The notes: generated by a model from the sequence alone, not told the origin. Positions 28,447-38,586 are shown, numbered from the stretch's first letter. The stretch: 64,000 bases of DNA from Altererythrobacter aquiaggeris (GCF_037154015.1 NZ_JBANRL010000001.1:868001-932000), one strand, 5' to 3'. Program-made: numbers and translations.

Positions 28447-29651
28447 CGGATTGATCCCGGATTGGCGATACCTGCCGCGATGTTGCGGGTTTCACGGCGC
28501 AGCAATTGCCCGAAAACAGAACGTCGCAATTTTCCGCCGATCGCCACATTGATACAGCCAACCCCGCGCCTTTCGCGCCAGATATGGTCGATCATCGGGT
28601 GATCCGCAGCGGCACAACTGTCGCACCATGCCAGCCCTTTGCGATCAAGCAGGTCGAGATTTTCGCATTGCAGCAACACGCCGGGCGAAAACCGCGAATA
28701 TGTCTCGTCGAATGCGGTCTTGTAAGCAAACGAGCCTTCGCGGCAGATGAAGGTGGCCAGCATGGCAATCGGCTTACCGCCGAGTGTTATGGACAGCCGG
28801 TCCAGAATTCCGCGTTCTGCCGCACCGGCAAGCGCCTGTTTGAATAATGTCCGAGTGCCGGCATCGTGAGAAAGCGCAGAACCCGCTGTACCCTTCCAAC
28901 CGGCAGATTCCAGCGCGAGAAAGGCAGCGGTCCATTCGCCGATGCCATCGGACCCTTCCGACCGGACTATGGCCATGTTGCCCAGTTCGCCCAGACGCTT
29001 TTTCTGGCGGCGCAACTCCTTGCGTTTTTTTCCGCTCAGCGCCGCTTCGAGATATTGCGCCGGTGAAAGGCGCGAGCATAATTTTGCCCGCTCCTGATGC
29101 TTGACCACTCCGGCTGTTCGGCCCTGTTTTGTGGTTACGGCGTGCAAGGCATCGTACAGCGGGCCATCCAGCGGTAGGCTGGCAAAATGCAAAAACAGGC
29201 TGGTGCCGCAATTACGGTCGGCCCAATCGAACAGGCTCTCGTAAAACTGCTGTTCCGATCCGGCGAGAACCAGCGGCGCACCGAGAAAACTGTTGGGATG
29301 TACCCAGCCGGCCATATTGGGGATCGGATGACCGTAATAGCGCGGAGCGCGCATGACGGGCAATATTCCGGCCAGCCGCCCGGCGGCATAGACCGCGAAA
29401 ATACTGATTTCTTTACCATCGGCCAGTTCCGCCATCGAAGGCAGCAGATACCAGCTTTCGTAAAACGGATTTGGTTCGCTGGCACGCCGGGCAAGCGCGT
29501 CCCACTGGGCCACGAATTGCGGCCTGGCGGCGCTTGCATACGAAACCAGCCGGGCCCCGTCAGCGCAGGCAGGTGCATCCGCCACTCCGGGCAGTGCTGC
29601 GCCTTGCCTGAGGTTAAGCGATAAACCCACCGCACCATTAACCTTTATCAT
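28443..29651 (-). CDS. FemAB-like GNAT-fold acyltransferase
   Basis: 402 residues. The C-terminal half looks like a FemAB/BioF2-type GNAT domain: LGELGNMAIVRSEG, then GGKPIAMLATFICREGSFAYKTAFDETYSRFSPGVLL, the acceptor-fold strand and helix of this superfamily. Relatives transfer aminoacyl or acyl groups in cell-envelope or exopolysaccharide synthesis. Cys residues in CDSCAAADHP are notable. The start is uncertain: ATG 29651 (MIKVNGAVG) is preferred to the ATG at 29753; neither has a strong ribosome site. Coupled to the JmjC-cupin gene. Confidence 0.7.
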   Translation of the reverse strand: MIKVNGAVGLSLNLRQGAALPGVADAPACADGARLVSYASAARPQFVAQWDALARRASEPNPFYESWYLLPSMAELADGKEISIFAVYAAGRLAGILPVMRAPRYYGHPIPNMAGWVHPNSFLGAPLVLAGSEQQFYESLFDWADRNCGTSLFLHFASLPLDGPLYDALHAVTTKQGRTAGVVKHQERAKLCSRLSPAQYLEAALSGKKRKELRRQKKRLGELGNMAIVRSEGSDGIGEWTAAFLALESAGWKGTAGSALSHDAGTRTLFKQALAGAAERGILDRLSITLGGKPIAMLATFICREGSFAYKTAFDETYSRFSPGVLLQCENLDLLDRKGLAWCDSCAAADHPMIDHIWRERRGVGCINVAIGGKLRRSVFGQLLRRETRNIAAGIANPGSIR

Positions 29652-29763
29652 CTGCGGCAATCTGCGCCGCGTATCGGCTCTAGCGTGAATAGGCGAAGGA
29701 AGATTTAACGCCGATAATGGTGCGAAATATATTCCGGTAAGGCCATGCAGCAATCAGACAAAG

Positions 29764-29797
29764 AAAAACCCCGCCCGGATCGCTCCGGACGGGGTTT
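29764..29797 (-). terminator. Intrinsic terminator of the H+-pyrophosphatase gene
   Basis: On the minus strand, AAACCCCGTCCGGA (29784-29797), loop GCGA, then TCCGGGCGGGGTTT (29766-29779) form a 14-bp stem with one G-U pair, followed by a T-run (TTTTT including the stem end). It lies 22 bp after the hppA stop. Confidence 0.9.
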
Positions 29798-29818
29798 CCT
29801 GATTGGTTGGTCGGGAAA

Positions 29819-31927
29819 TCAGCCGGCGGCCAGCGCCGCCAACAACAAGAGAGCCACGATGTTCGTGATTTTGATCATCGGGTTTACCGCTGGTCCGGCC
29901 GTGTCCTTGTAAGGATCGCCAACCGTATCGCCGGTTACCGCAGCCTTGTGCGCTTCCGAACCCTTGCCGCCGTGATTGCCGTCTTCGATGTATTTCTTGG
30001 CGTTGTCCCAGGCGCCGCCGCCGGCGGTCATGGAAAGTGCCACGAAGATACCCGAAACGATCACGCCGAGCAGCAACGCGCCAAGCGCTGCAAACCCGTT
30101 TGCCTGGCCCGCAACCGCAGTAATCGCAAAGTAAACGACGATCGGGGCCAGAACCGGCAACATCGACGGAACGATCATTTCCTTGATCGCCGCTTTGGTC
30201 ACCAGATCGACGGTGCGGGCATAGTTGGGACGGCTGGTGCCGGCCATGATACCCGGATCAGCCGCGAACTGTGCGCGAACGTCTTTCACCACATCGCCCG
30301 CAGCGCGGCCGACAGCGGTCATGCCCATCGCACCAAACAGATACGGGAGCAGCGCGCCAAGCAGCAGGCCGACGATCACGTAGGGGTTTTCAAGGCTGAA
30401 GCTGACTTCAAGGTTGGGGAAGAATTCCTTGAGGTCGGCGGTGTAGGCCGAGAACAGCACCAGAGCGGCAAGACCTGCCGAACCGATGGCATAACCCTTG
30501 GTAACGGCTTTGGTGGTGTTGCCGACCGCGTCGAGCGCATCGGTTTTCTCGCGGACGCTTTCGTCCAGATCGGCCATTTCGGCGATGCCGCCAGCGTTAT
30601 CGGTCACAGGACCGTATGCGTCGAGCGCCACGACCATACCCGCCAGGGCCAGCATCGATGTTGCCGCAAAAGCGATGCCCATCAGGCCTGCAAGCTGATA
30701 CGTCACGATGATGCCGACAACGATAACCAGCGTTGGCAAGGCAGTCGATTCAAGGCTGATCGCCAGACCCTGAATGACGTTGGTGCCGTGGCCCGTTTCC
30801 GAAGATTTCGCGATCGAGCGGACCGGGCGATATTGTGTTCCGGTATAATATTCGGTGATCCAGATGATCAGGCCGGTAACAACCAGACCCACCATCATCG
30901 CCCAGAACAGGCTCATGCCGGTGAATGTCTGATCGCCGACCGTATAGGACTGACCCATGCCGATCGCATAATCGGTTGCCCAGTAAATCGCCGGGATCGA
31001 CAGAACGGCAGTGGTGATAAACCCCTTGTACAAGGCGCCCATTATGTTGTTCGATTTGCCGAGGCGAACCATGTACGTCCCGATGATCGAGGTGACGATG
31101 CAAACACCGCCAACCAGCAGCGGCAGGCTCATCAATGCGGTCAGTTCCGCACTGGCGAGACCGGTAAAGAGCAGCGCGGTCAGAACCATGGTCGCACCGA
31201 CCGTGACGACATAGGTTTCGAAAAGATCGGCAGCCATGCCGGCACAGTCACCGACGTTGTCACCAACATTATCGGCGATGGTCGCCGGATTGCGTGGATC
31301 GTCTTCGGGGATTCCCGCTTCGACCTTGCCCACCAGATCGGCGCCAACGTCGGCAGCCTTGGTAAAGATACCGCCGCCAAGTCGGGCAAAGATCGAAATC
31401 AGCGAAGCACCAAATGCAAGGCCGACCAGAGCATCGATCACTTCACGCTTGTCGCCAAGCACCGTGAGGTCGAGGCCCATCGGGCCGGTCAGCACATAGA
31501 AGAATACGGAGATCGCGAGCAGCGCAAGGCCGGCGACCAGCATTCCGGTAACCGCACCTGCGCGGAACGCCACGGTGAGGCCTTCCTGCAAGCTGGTCTG
31601 GGCGGCGGCTGCCGTGCGGACGTTGGCCCGCACCGAAATGTTCATCCCGATAAATCCGGCAATTCCCGAAAGCACCGCGCCAATTACAAAGCCGATGGCT
31701 GAAATCGGGCCGAGCGCGAGAAACACGATGATCGCGACAACTACGCCGACGATTGAAATCGCGGTATATTGACGTTTCAGATAGGCTTGCGCGCCTTCCT
31801 GGATAGCGCCAGCGATAGACTGCATTTTTTCATTGCCGGCAGATGCGCCGAGCACTTGGCGGCTGGTGATGAAACCGTACAATACGGCAACAAGACCAAG
31901 CACAATTGCGATGATTACGAGGTTCAC
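29819..31927 (-). CDS. hppA: Membrane-bound H+-translocating pyrophosphatase
   Basis: 702 residues with about 16 membrane segments. It couples pyrophosphate hydrolysis to proton pumping across the inner membrane. The pyrophosphate site motif [21 protein letters not shown] is intact. At the position that decides potassium need, GNTTK has Lys rather than Ala, so this is the K+-independent type (family rule). The start is GTG 31927, after a strong GGGAGGGGG site; the upstream MYPGRGLL extension is rejected. It lies near nusB-thiL, as in other alphaproteobacteria, but with two genes between. It ends at an intrinsic terminator. Confidence 0.96.
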   Translation of the reverse strand: MNLVIIAIVLGLVAVLYGFITSRQVLGASAGNEKMQSIAGAIQEGAQAYLKRQYTAISIVGVVVAIIVFLALGPISAIGFVIGAVLSGIAGFIGMNISVRANVRTAAAAQTSLQEGLTVAFRAGAVTGMLVAGLALLAISVFFYVLTGPMGLDLTVLGDKREVIDALVGLAFGASLISIFARLGGGIFTKAADVGADLVGKVEAGIPEDDPRNPATIADNVGDNVGDCAGMAADLFETYVVTVGATMVLTALLFTGLASAELTALMSLPLLVGGVCIVTSIIGTYMVRLGKSNNIMGALYKGFITTAVLSIPAIYWATDYAIGMGQSYTVGDQTFTGMSLFWAMMVGLVVTGLIIWITEYYTGTQYRPVRSIAKSSETGHGTNVIQGLAISLESTALPTLVIVVGIIVTYQLAGLMGIAFAATSMLALAGMVVALDAYGPVTDNAGGIAEMADLDESVREKTDALDAVGNTTKAVTKGYAIGSAGLAALVLFSAYTADLKEFFPNLEVSFSLENPYVIVGLLLGALLPYLFGAMGMTAVGRAAGDVVKDVRAQFAADPGIMAGTSRPNYARTVDLVTKAAIKEMIVPSMLPVLAPIVVYFAITAVAGQANGFAALGALLLGVIVSGIFVALSMTAGGGAWDNAKKYIEDGNHGGKGSEAHKAAVTGDTVGDPYKDTAGPAVNPMIKITNIVALLLLAALAAG

Positions 31928-32121
31928 AAGAAGCCCCCTCCCTGGGTACAAATAGCGAAAAGGCCCTCGAACTGGGGCCAGACAACCGCGTGGCTATAAG
32001 GCAGGACAGGGCGCGCGCAAGCCCCCACGGGGCCAGTTTTGCCCAATGTTGATGCCTCGCGCCGTTCGCAGAGGCGATATCCGGCATTGCGATGAAACAT
32101 GGTATATATTAGGTTAACCCC

Positions 32122-32316
32122 ATGGAAAACGCTGTAAGGAAGCTTTTCGCGATAATGCCCTTCCTGTTCGGGATCGGGTTTATCGCGCCTTTGACTGCCC
32201 GGATTCTGGTAACATTTGACGCAGCGGCGCCCTTTGGCATCAGCCCGATCATGTTCGGGCTGGTATTTGGCGGCACATGGGGTTTGATCGCCAATATTCG
32301 CGGACGGTGGCTGTAA
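32122..32316 (+). CDS. Small membrane protein of unknown function
   Basis: 64 residues, with two predicted membrane helices (about 8-28 and 40-57). It ends directly before the ATG of the desaturase with no gap, so they form an operon. No family is recognised. The 194-bp gap upstream, divergent from hppA, holds the shared promoter region but nothing clear. Confidence 0.65.
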   Translation: MENAVRKLFAIMPFLFGIGFIAPLTARILVTFDAAAPFGISPIMFGLVFGGTWGLIANIRGRWL

Positions 32317-33291
32317 ATGGACGCTGATCCCGCGCTTCGCCGTCATCCGGGCGAATCCGACGATGCATTCGTCATGCCGCTGGAAAATGAGCCGGCAATC
32401 GCACTGACCGGATCCGGCACGCTGGACCGGCATACCCGGGTGGATCTGCTGAAGCAGGAACGCGCCATCGCCAGGACTTTCCACGGCGGGCCGATGTGGA
32501 TGTATCCTGCCGCAGCATTCGCGGGCTATTTCGCGTGGCTCGCGCTGTTTCCGCTGACGATGTTTTACGATTTCAACCTGTTTGCGGCGCTGGTTATCGC
32601 CAGCGTGCTGGCGACGGGCGGATATGTTACCAGCCACGAAGCGATGCATTCAAACATTGCCCGCAAGGGCGACAAATTGCGCTGGCTGAACGAATGGACG
32701 GGGAAGGTTTCGACCATTCCGATCGTATTCCCGTTTTCGATGGCCCGATTGATGCATCTGGAGCATCATTATCACACCAATGATCCGATGAAAGATCCGG
32801 ATTATACCGACGAAGCGCCGAACGCGGTGATGGCCTGGTACAAAACCTGGTACAACCGTCAGCCGGGCGTCGATGGTTCGATCCATCACTACAAGCGTAT
32901 TCTGGCCGACATGGGCACGCCCGAAGCTGCCGAAGCGCTCAAAGACACGATGAAGCTGCAACTGGTTTTCATGGCCGTGCTGTTTGCAATGGCGTGGAGC
33001 GGTTATGCACTTGAGGCCGCGATGGTCTGGTGGTTGCCGCGTCATATCGGGCTCAGCTACATCCGGTTCTATCTCAGCTGGGCGCCGCATCATCCGCGCG
33101 AGGGCAAGACGGGGCGGTATGAGCAGTCGCATATTTTCAAAAGCCGGCTGGGTCATGTGATGTCGATGGGAATGCAGACGCATTTCGTGCATCATCTATA
33201 TCCGGGCATTCCGAACCACAAAACGCTGGACGCGTACCATGCGCTGAAACCGGTGCTTAAACAGCGCGGCGTGGATTGTTCGGCGCTTTAG
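32317..33291 (+). CDS. Fatty acid desaturase-superfamily membrane enzyme (possible CrtR-type carotenoid hydroxylase)
   Basis: 324 residues. Three di-iron histidine boxes are visible: HEAMH at 107-111, HLEHH at 147-151 (followed by YHTNDPMKDPD) and HFVHH near 290. About four membrane segments. This box pattern fits either a fatty acid desaturase or the CrtR-like beta-carotene 3-hydroxylase branch, where HxxHHxxTNDPxxDPD is common; I cannot separate them by eye. No other carotenoid gene is in the window. Its end overlaps the convergent thiL stop by 4 bp. Confidence 0.78.
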   Translation: MDADPALRRHPGESDDAFVMPLENEPAIALTGSGTLDRHTRVDLLKQERAIARTFHGGPMWMYPAAAFAGYFAWLALFPLTMFYDFNLFAALVIASVLATGGYVTSHEAMHSNIARKGDKLRWLNEWTGKVSTIPIVFPFSMARLMHLEHHYHTNDPMKDPDYTDEAPNAVMAWYKTWYNRQPGVDGSIHHYKRILADMGTPEAAEALKDTMKLQLVFMAVLFAMAWSGYALEAAMVWWLPRHIGLSYIRFYLSWAPHHPREGKTGRYEQSHIFKSRLGHVMSMGMQTHFVHHLYPGIPNHKTLDAYHALKPVLKQRGVDCSAL

Positions 33292-34163
33292 AAGTGCCGG
33301 TAACCCAGATTATCGGTTTCGGTAAGCGGCTGACCATCCAGCGTAATCGGCGCACCCGAAGGTTCAACAACATAGCCGATTTTGCGCGCACCGACAGCAG
33401 GCAGGTCCGCGCCGTCCGCAGTGAATAGCAGCGCATAATCATCGCCCCACCGCAGCGCTTCCTTTCGGCGGTTGACGGGGCAGCCGAGCAACACGCGTTC
33501 GCTGTTGATTTCCAGCGTCACCTCGCTTGCCGCCGCCATCCGCGCTGCATCGAGCAAAAGCCCGTCCGACACATCCATCATTGCACTGACATGGGGGGCA
33601 AGTGCTTGCCCTTCACCCAGCAAGGCCCGGGGGCGGCGGTAAGCCAGACTGCCCTCCGCAGACCCCGCGCGCAAAGCTTCCAGCCCGATCATCGCCGCGC
33701 CGACAGTGCCCACCATATAAAGTCCTTGCCCGGGCTTCGCGCCGCCGCGCGATGGTACGGGGCAGTGCACAGCGCGTCCGATAGCGGTCATTCCGAAGCT
33801 GCGCTGGGCGATGCCCGAAACCGTATCGCCGCCCAGCAGCGCGCAGCCGTAATGTTCCAGTGCTTCGGAAAGTCCGGCAACAAACCTGTCATCATCGCGG
33901 CCAAGCATATGGCCCAGCATGGCGCCCATCGGCACCGCGCCCTTGGCGGCAAGGTCGCTCATGTTCGTGGCGACAAGTTTCCATGCGACATCGCCCATGT
34001 CCGCTTCGGGCAGAAAATGAACGCCTTCGACCAGCACATCGTGCGTTATGACCAGCGTTTCCCCGCCTGTTTCGAGGACTGCAGCATCATCATCGAGCCC
34101 GCGTGCCGCGGGATGCACAGCGAGGCTGCGCAGCGCCTCGATAAAGGCGGTTTCCGCGCTCAG
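33288..34163 (-). CDS. thiL: Thiamine-monophosphate kinase ThiL (probable CTG start)
   Basis: 291 residues if begun at the CTG at 34163. ThiL phosphorylates thiamine monophosphate to the cofactor diphosphate. LDDDAAVLETGGETLVITHDVLVEGVHF and NMSDLAAKGA blocks are typical AIR-synthase-like ATP/Mg sites. The first canonical start is GTG 34118, but in-frame residues before it (LSAETAFIEALRSLAVHP) match the helix that opens other ThiL proteins. No ATG, GTG or TTG lies in that stretch; CTG 34163 overlaps the nusB stop as CTGA, with AAGG upstream. The CTG start is inference. Part of hisG-hisD-nusB-thiL. Confidence 0.9.
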   Translation of the reverse strand: MSAETAFIEALRSLAVHPAARGLDDDAAVLETGGETLVITHDVLVEGVHFLPEADMGDVAWKLVATNMSDLAAKGAVPMGAMLGHMLGRDDDRFVAGLSEALEHYGCALLGGDTVSGIAQRSFGMTAIGRAVHCPVPSRGGAKPGQGLYMVGTVGAAMIGLEALRAGSAEGSLAYRRPRALLGEGQALAPHVSAMMDVSDGLLLDAARMAAASEVTLEINSERVLLGCPVNRRKEALRWGDDYALLFTADGADLPAVGARKIGYVVEPSGAPITLDGQPLTETDNLGYRHF

Positions 34164-34612
34164 CGCACCGCCTTGCCGATAGCGTCGAGAATTCCGTTCA
34201 CGAATTTTGCTTCCCGTTCATCGAAAAACGCGTGTGCGACATCGACATATTCGCTGATGACGGAGCGTTTGGGCACATCAGGCCGGGCTATCAGCTCATA
34301 AGTTCCCGTCCGCAAAATTTGCAGCATGGTCTTGTCGAGCCGCTTGATCGTCCAGCCATCCGCCAGCCGTTCGGCAAGCAGCGTATCAATCTCGTCCTGA
34401 CGGCGCACAGTTCCCTGAACCAGATCATCGAAAAATTCGGTTTCCGCCTCGGCATATTGATCGTCTTCGATCTCCGCGCCGAGCCTGTGCATATGGAATT
34501 CGTCCAGCAGTTTGGCGAGGGCGGTGCCTTCCATATGCCACTGGTATAATGCCTGGACTGCAGCAAGCCGCGCTGCAGAGCGGGCCTGTGATCTGGGGGG
34601 TGTCTGGTTCAT
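34160..34612 (-). CDS. nusB: Transcription antitermination factor NusB
   Basis: 150 residues. NusB joins NusE (S10) on boxA RNA for rRNA antitermination. The all-helical family pattern is visible: RSAARLAAVQALYQW near the N-terminus and the C-terminal VISEYVDVAHAFFDEREAKFVNGILDAI. The start overlaps the hisD stop by 4 bp (ATGA). Confidence 0.96.
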   Translation of the reverse strand: MNQTPPRSQARSAARLAAVQALYQWHMEGTALAKLLDEFHMHRLGAEIEDDQYAEAETEFFDDLVQGTVRRQDEIDTLLAERLADGWTIKRLDKTMLQILRTGTYELIARPDVPKRSVISEYVDVAHAFFDEREAKFVNGILDAIGKAVR

Positions 34613-35901
34613 TTAAGCCGCAATTCTATGGATTTGGCGTGGGCAGGAAGGCCTTCGGCATGAGCAAGTCGCGCCGCGGCGGGGCCAATTCGCGCAAGGC
34701 TGGCGGCGTCACATTTGATAAAGCTGGTGCGTTTCATGAAGTCCAGAACCGACAGGCCCGAGGCAAAACGCGCACGGCGTCCCGTCGGCAAGACATGATT
34801 GGGGCCGGCAACATAATCGCCAACCGCTTCGGGGGTCATACGGCCAAGAAATATGCTGCCCGCATGGCGTATTTGTTCTGCCAGCGCTTCGGGTTCGTCG
34901 GTCGCGATCTCGACGTGTTCCGCAGCGAGCATATTGGCGAGGCGCGGTGCCTCCGCCGCCAGATCGCCGACCACGATCAGCACGCCATGATCATCCCAGC
35001 TGTTCCGAGCGACCTTGCGGGTGGCAAGCATGGAGCATTGCACATCGATCCGGTCTTCGACCTGGAGGGCGAAATCCAGATCATCCGTAATCAGGATAGA
35101 TTGCGCAACCGGATCGTGCTCCGCCTGGCTGAGTAAATCGGCGGCAGTCCATTCAGGATCGTTCTTGCCGTCCGCCAGCACCAGAATCTCGCTGGGACCG
35201 GCAACCATATCGATGCCCACAACGCCAAATAGCTGGCGCTTGGCCTCCGCCACCCAGGCATTTCCGGGGCCGGTGATGACATCGACAGGATTGATTGTTG
35301 CGGTGCCGTAGGCCAGCGCGCCGACGGCCTGCGCCCCGCCGATCCGCCAGATTTCATCGACCTGGGCCAGATGCGCGGCTGCCAGTACCAGCGCGTTCAC
35401 TTCGCCCTTGGGTGTCGGCGTGACGACCACCAATCGCTCGACCCCCGCAACACGCGCGGGGATCGCATTCATAAGCAGCGACGACGGATAGCTGGCGCGG
35501 CCGCCCGGAACATATAGTCCGGCGGCATCGACCGGCCGCCATTTTGCACCCAGCCGGAGCCCGGTATCGTCCGTCCAGTCACGGTCCTGCGGCAATTGGT
35601 CGGCGTGATAGGCGCGGATACGCGTCGCGGCGAGCGTCAGAGCATCACGCAAATCGCCGTCCAGCGCTTCGTACGCTTCACGGCATTCATCCGCGGTGAT
35701 CCGCCAGTCAGCTTGATTTACGAGCCGATGTCCGTCGAACCGCTGCGTATATTCAACCAGCGCAGCATCGCCGCGGCTGCGGACTTCGTTCAGGATCGCG
35801 GTAACGTCCGCCGACACATCGCCGCTGCTTTCGCGCCGGTCATTCACGATACGCGCAAATGCCTTCTCGAAACCGGGATCGGAAGATTTAAGCAGACGCA
35901 T
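34609..35901 (-). CDS. hisD: Histidinol dehydrogenase HisD
   Basis: 430 residues, full length. It oxidises histidinol to histidine in two NAD+-dependent steps. Visible: the VPGGRASYPSSLLMNAIPA block, GPGNAWVAEAKRQLFG (NAD site), and zinc-site residues in AGPSEILVLAD and the late His-Glu segment. One-base overlap with hisG upstream and 4-bp overlap with nusB downstream. Second gene of the operon. Confidence 0.97.
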   Translation of the reverse strand: MRLLKSSDPGFEKAFARIVNDRRESSGDVSADVTAILNEVRSRGDAALVEYTQRFDGHRLVNQADWRITADECREAYEALDGDLRDALTLAATRIRAYHADQLPQDRDWTDDTGLRLGAKWRPVDAAGLYVPGGRASYPSSLLMNAIPARVAGVERLVVVTPTPKGEVNALVLAAAHLAQVDEIWRIGGAQAVGALAYGTATINPVDVITGPGNAWVAEAKRQLFGVVGIDMVAGPSEILVLADGKNDPEWTAADLLSQAEHDPVAQSILITDDLDFALQVEDRIDVQCSMLATRKVARNSWDDHGVLIVVGDLAAEAPRLANMLAAEHVEIATDEPEALAEQIRHAGSIFLGRMTPEAVGDYVAGPNHVLPTGRRARFASGLSVLDFMKRTSFIKCDAASLARIGPAAARLAHAEGLPAHAKSIELRLK

Positions 35902-36569
35902 CAGGCGGCATCCCTGCTTTCGGCACCGGCACGGAAGGCTTCGACCAACGCACTGACGCGCGGGTCGGTCTTGAGCGCGGCGCGGTTTACGATCAGCCGC
36001 GCGCTGATGTTTATGATGGTCGCGCTTTCAGCCAATCCGTTGTCACGCATGGTCTTGCCGGTGGACACCAGATCGACAATCCGGCTGGCGAGGCCAAGAC
36101 CCGGCGCCAGTTCCATCGCGCCGTTCAGCTTCACGCATTCAGCCTGAATGCCTTGCTGTTCGAAATAGCGGCGCGTCAGGTTGGGATATTTTGTCGCGAC
36201 CCGCAGGTGGCTGCCATTACCGCGGTCCGCCGCACCATCAACCGGTTCTGCCACGCACAGGCGGCAATGGCCGATATCCAGATCAACCGGGCTATAAAGC
36301 TCCGAATAGTCGAATTCTTCGATCACGTCTGATCCGACAATACCGATCTGTGCAGCCCCGTGCGCCACGAATGTAGCCACATCGAACGCGCGCACGCGGA
36401 TAAGCCGCAAGTCTGCGCGCGTGGTGCCGAACGACAGCGAGCGGTTGGACTTGTCGTGAAAGGCTTCCTCGGGCACGACACCGGCACGCGCCATCACGGG
36501 CAAGGCTTCGTCAAGGATGCGGCCTTTGGGAATGGCGAAGGTTAGCTGGGCAGGCTTGATACTGGACAT
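35901..36569 (-). CDS. hisG: ATP phosphoribosyltransferase HisG, short form
   Basis: 222 residues, so the short form that lacks the C-terminal regulatory domain and needs HisZ for activity (family knowledge). It condenses ATP with PRPP in the first histidine step. [16 protein letters not shown] at the N-terminus, [10 protein letters not shown], and the late [31 protein letters not shown] loop region are visible. ATG 36569 is favoured; an in-frame start at 36611 would overlap the divergent DUF2332 gene. hisZ is not in the window. Confidence 0.96.
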   Translation of the reverse strand: MSSIKPAQLTFAIPKGRILDEALPVMARAGVVPEEAFHDKSNRSLSFGTTRADLRLIRVRAFDVATFVAHGAAQIGIVGSDVIEEFDYSELYSPVDLDIGHCRLCVAEPVDGAADRGNGSHLRVATKYPNLTRRYFEQQGIQAECVKLNGAMELAPGLGLASRIVDLVSTGKTMRDNGLAESATIINISARLIVNRAALKTDPRVSALVEAFRAGAESRDAA

Positions 36570-36610
36570 TGCGCGCAGATAGGGTTTGCAGCGGTAAAGG
36601 GCAACGCACA

Positions 36611-37672
36611 ATGGCGCAGGATTTGATGCAAGTGAACGATGTCGCCGCCGGAATCATCTGGCAGGCCGAACATGCGGCGAAAGCTGGCGCGCAGGGCACA
36701 GCCCGCATCGTACTGGCCCAATTACCGCTGATCCGCGGAAGTACGGCAACCGGAGCGCGAATGCGCGATTGGCCGGGTAATGTGGTCGAGGACGCGCTAC
36801 CCTTGCGGCTCACCGGCGGATTGCACAATTTGCTGCTGACCGAAACGGATGATGCGTTGCAGCCGGTGTATAGCGGACAGATCACCGATCAGGCGGAAAT
36901 TGACCGGATCGTGGCTGATATGGTGCAGCGCCATGATGCGCGATTAATGCCGTGGCTTGATGGCCCGCCGCAAACCAATGAAGCGGGCCGGTCTGCCAGC
37001 ATCATGGCCGGGCTGATGTGGCTGTCAGGCAAGGTGGGACCGCGGTTTGAAATGAACGAATTGGGATCGAGCGCCGGGGTGAACACCATGATGGAACGCT
37101 TTGCCTTCGATCTGGGCGGCGTGAAGGCCGGCGTTTGCGGCTCGGCCATGAACATCACGCCCGATTGGCGCGGCGCGCCGCCGCCGGACAATCCGGTGGA
37201 TATCGTCTCGATACAAGGCTGCGATCTGATGCCGATCGACTTGTCGCAACCTGAAATGGGCTTGCGGCTGAAAAGTTACGTTTGGCCCGAAGTCACCGGG
37301 CGGATCGCGCGGATCGACGCCGCGATAGGGTTAGCCAGCGAAAAGCGCCCGGACGTAGTGAAAATGGACGCAGGAGAATGGACCGCGCAGCGATTGGCCG
37401 CACCGCAGACGCGCGGCGTCAGCCGTGTCCTGTTCCATTCGATCGTATGGCAATATATTCCGGCCAATATCCGTGCCGGGATCGAAACTGCGATGGCGCA
37501 GGCCGGAAGCAGGGCGACGATGGCGTCTCCGCTGGCGTGGGTGGCACTTGAAACCAACCGCGAAACATTTCGCCATGAATTGACGGTGCGATACTGGCCC
37601 GGCGGCGAGCAACCGGCGCTGCTCGGCTGCGCGCATCCGCACGGCGCATGGGTAGAATGGTTCGGTGATTAG
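36611..37672 (+). CDS. DUF2332-family protein
   Basis: 353 residues. The segment [21 protein letters not shown] and the following block matching DUF2332 proteins are present; function is unknown. The conserved Ser-Ala-Gly loop suggests a nucleotide- or SAM-fold, but that is only a guess. ATG 36611 is the first start clear of hisG; an ATG five codons on (36626) is possible. It is divergent from hisG by 41 bp and its end overlaps the convergent hydrolase by 4 bp. Confidence 0.75.
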   Translation: MAQDLMQVNDVAAGIIWQAEHAAKAGAQGTARIVLAQLPLIRGSTATGARMRDWPGNVVEDALPLRLTGGLHNLLLTETDDALQPVYSGQITDQAEIDRIVADMVQRHDARLMPWLDGPPQTNEAGRSASIMAGLMWLSGKVGPRFEMNELGSSAGVNTMMERFAFDLGGVKAGVCGSAMNITPDWRGAPPPDNPVDIVSIQGCDLMPIDLSQPEMGLRLKSYVWPEVTGRIARIDAAIGLASEKRPDVVKMDAGEWTAQRLAAPQTRGVSRVLFHSIVWQYIPANIRAGIETAMAQAGSRATMASPLAWVALETNRETFRHELTVRYWPGGEQPALLGCAHPHGAWVEWFGD

Positions 37673-38586
37673 CCCCTATGGCGATCCAGAAACGCCTCCA
37701 TCGCAGTGTTCACCTGATCGGGGGCTGCCCAGGGGACGAAGTGTCCGCAATCGGGCACCTTTACCAAGGTCAGGTCAGCGACAAATTCGTCCAGACCTTC
37801 GATATTGGCGGCAGGTAGGGCAAGGTCCTCCATCGCCCAGATAACCAGGGTCGGAATTTCCAGCCTGGGCAAGGCAGGCGCGGTGTAGTCAGACGGTAAC
37901 TCGAACGGTGCATCCATCGGCGGCACGACCAGCGGCGTCGCGCGGTACCAGTTCAGCATCCCGAACGCTGCATCGCGGTCCTGCCAGTCTTCCAGCAAGG
38001 CTTCGCGTTCCGCAGGCTCCATCGCGGTGGGCCGGTCCCATTTCACTACCTTCAGTAAAAGTGCCGTCAGTCCGTGTTCGCGGATAAGCTCGTCATTCGC
38101 GGAATCGCGAAATGCGCGCATATACTGGCTCGATTCGCGCTGTCCCTTGTCGGTGTAGAGCAATTTCGAAAAGATAACCGGGTGCGGCGCGTTGGCGATG
38201 ACAGCGCCCGTAACGCGGCCGGTCATTTGCCCCGCCAATGCGGTTCCCCACGCGATTGCGCCGCCCCAGTCATGGCCCACGATCGTGAACTTGTCGGCGC
38301 CGAGCGCATCGGCCAGCTGGAAGATATCACCGATCAGTTTGTCAGGCGTGTAACTTTCGGCGTCCTGCGGCCTGGACGACCCGCGATATCCGCGCTGGTC
38401 AGGGGCGATACACCGGTAACGGTCTGAAAAATACCTGATCTGGTGGCGCCATGTGCGGTGGCTTTCGGGAAATCCGTGCAGAAAAATCAATACCGGACCG
38501 TCTTTCGGTCCCACATCCAGCACATCCAGTTCGATACCGCTGGCCAGCGTAACCCGGGTTTGCGGCGCCTTCATCACATCAGCCAT
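37669..38586 (-). CDS. Alpha/beta hydrolase, epoxide hydrolase-like
   Basis: 305 residues. HGFPESHRTWRHQ (oxyanion-hole HGxP) and the nucleophile elbow GHDWGG with Asp in place of Ser are the hallmarks of epoxide hydrolases and haloalkane dehalogenases; the catalytic His is in VPDCGHFVPW. The true substrate is unknown. Last gene of the run bolA-pirin-SDR-hydrolase, with a one-base overlap with the SDR gene. Confidence 0.88.
   Translation of the reverse strand: MADVMKAPQTRVTLASGIELDVLDVGPKDGPVLIFLHGFPESHRTWRHQIRYFSDRYRCIAPDQRGYRGSSRPQDAESYTPDKLIGDIFQLADALGADKFTIVGHDWGGAIAWGTALAGQMTGRVTGAVIANAPHPVIFSKLLYTDKGQRESSQYMRAFRDSANDELIREHGLTALLLKVVKWDRPTAMEPAEREALLEDWQDRDAAFGMLNWYRATPLVVPPMDAPFELPSDYTAPALPRLEIPTLVIWAMEDLALPAANIEGLDEFVADLTLVKVPDCGHFVPWAAPDQVNTAMEAFLDRHRG

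Noticed and set aside
29807-31702. 631-codon open frame antisense to the H+-pyrophosphatase
   Set aside because: Shadow of a GC-rich gene; composition (many His, Arg, Gln) and lack of homology mark it as spurious.
31928-32121. Promoter for the small membrane protein from TTGCGA and TATATT
   Set aside because: The spacer is only 12 bp, too short for a sigma-70 promoter.
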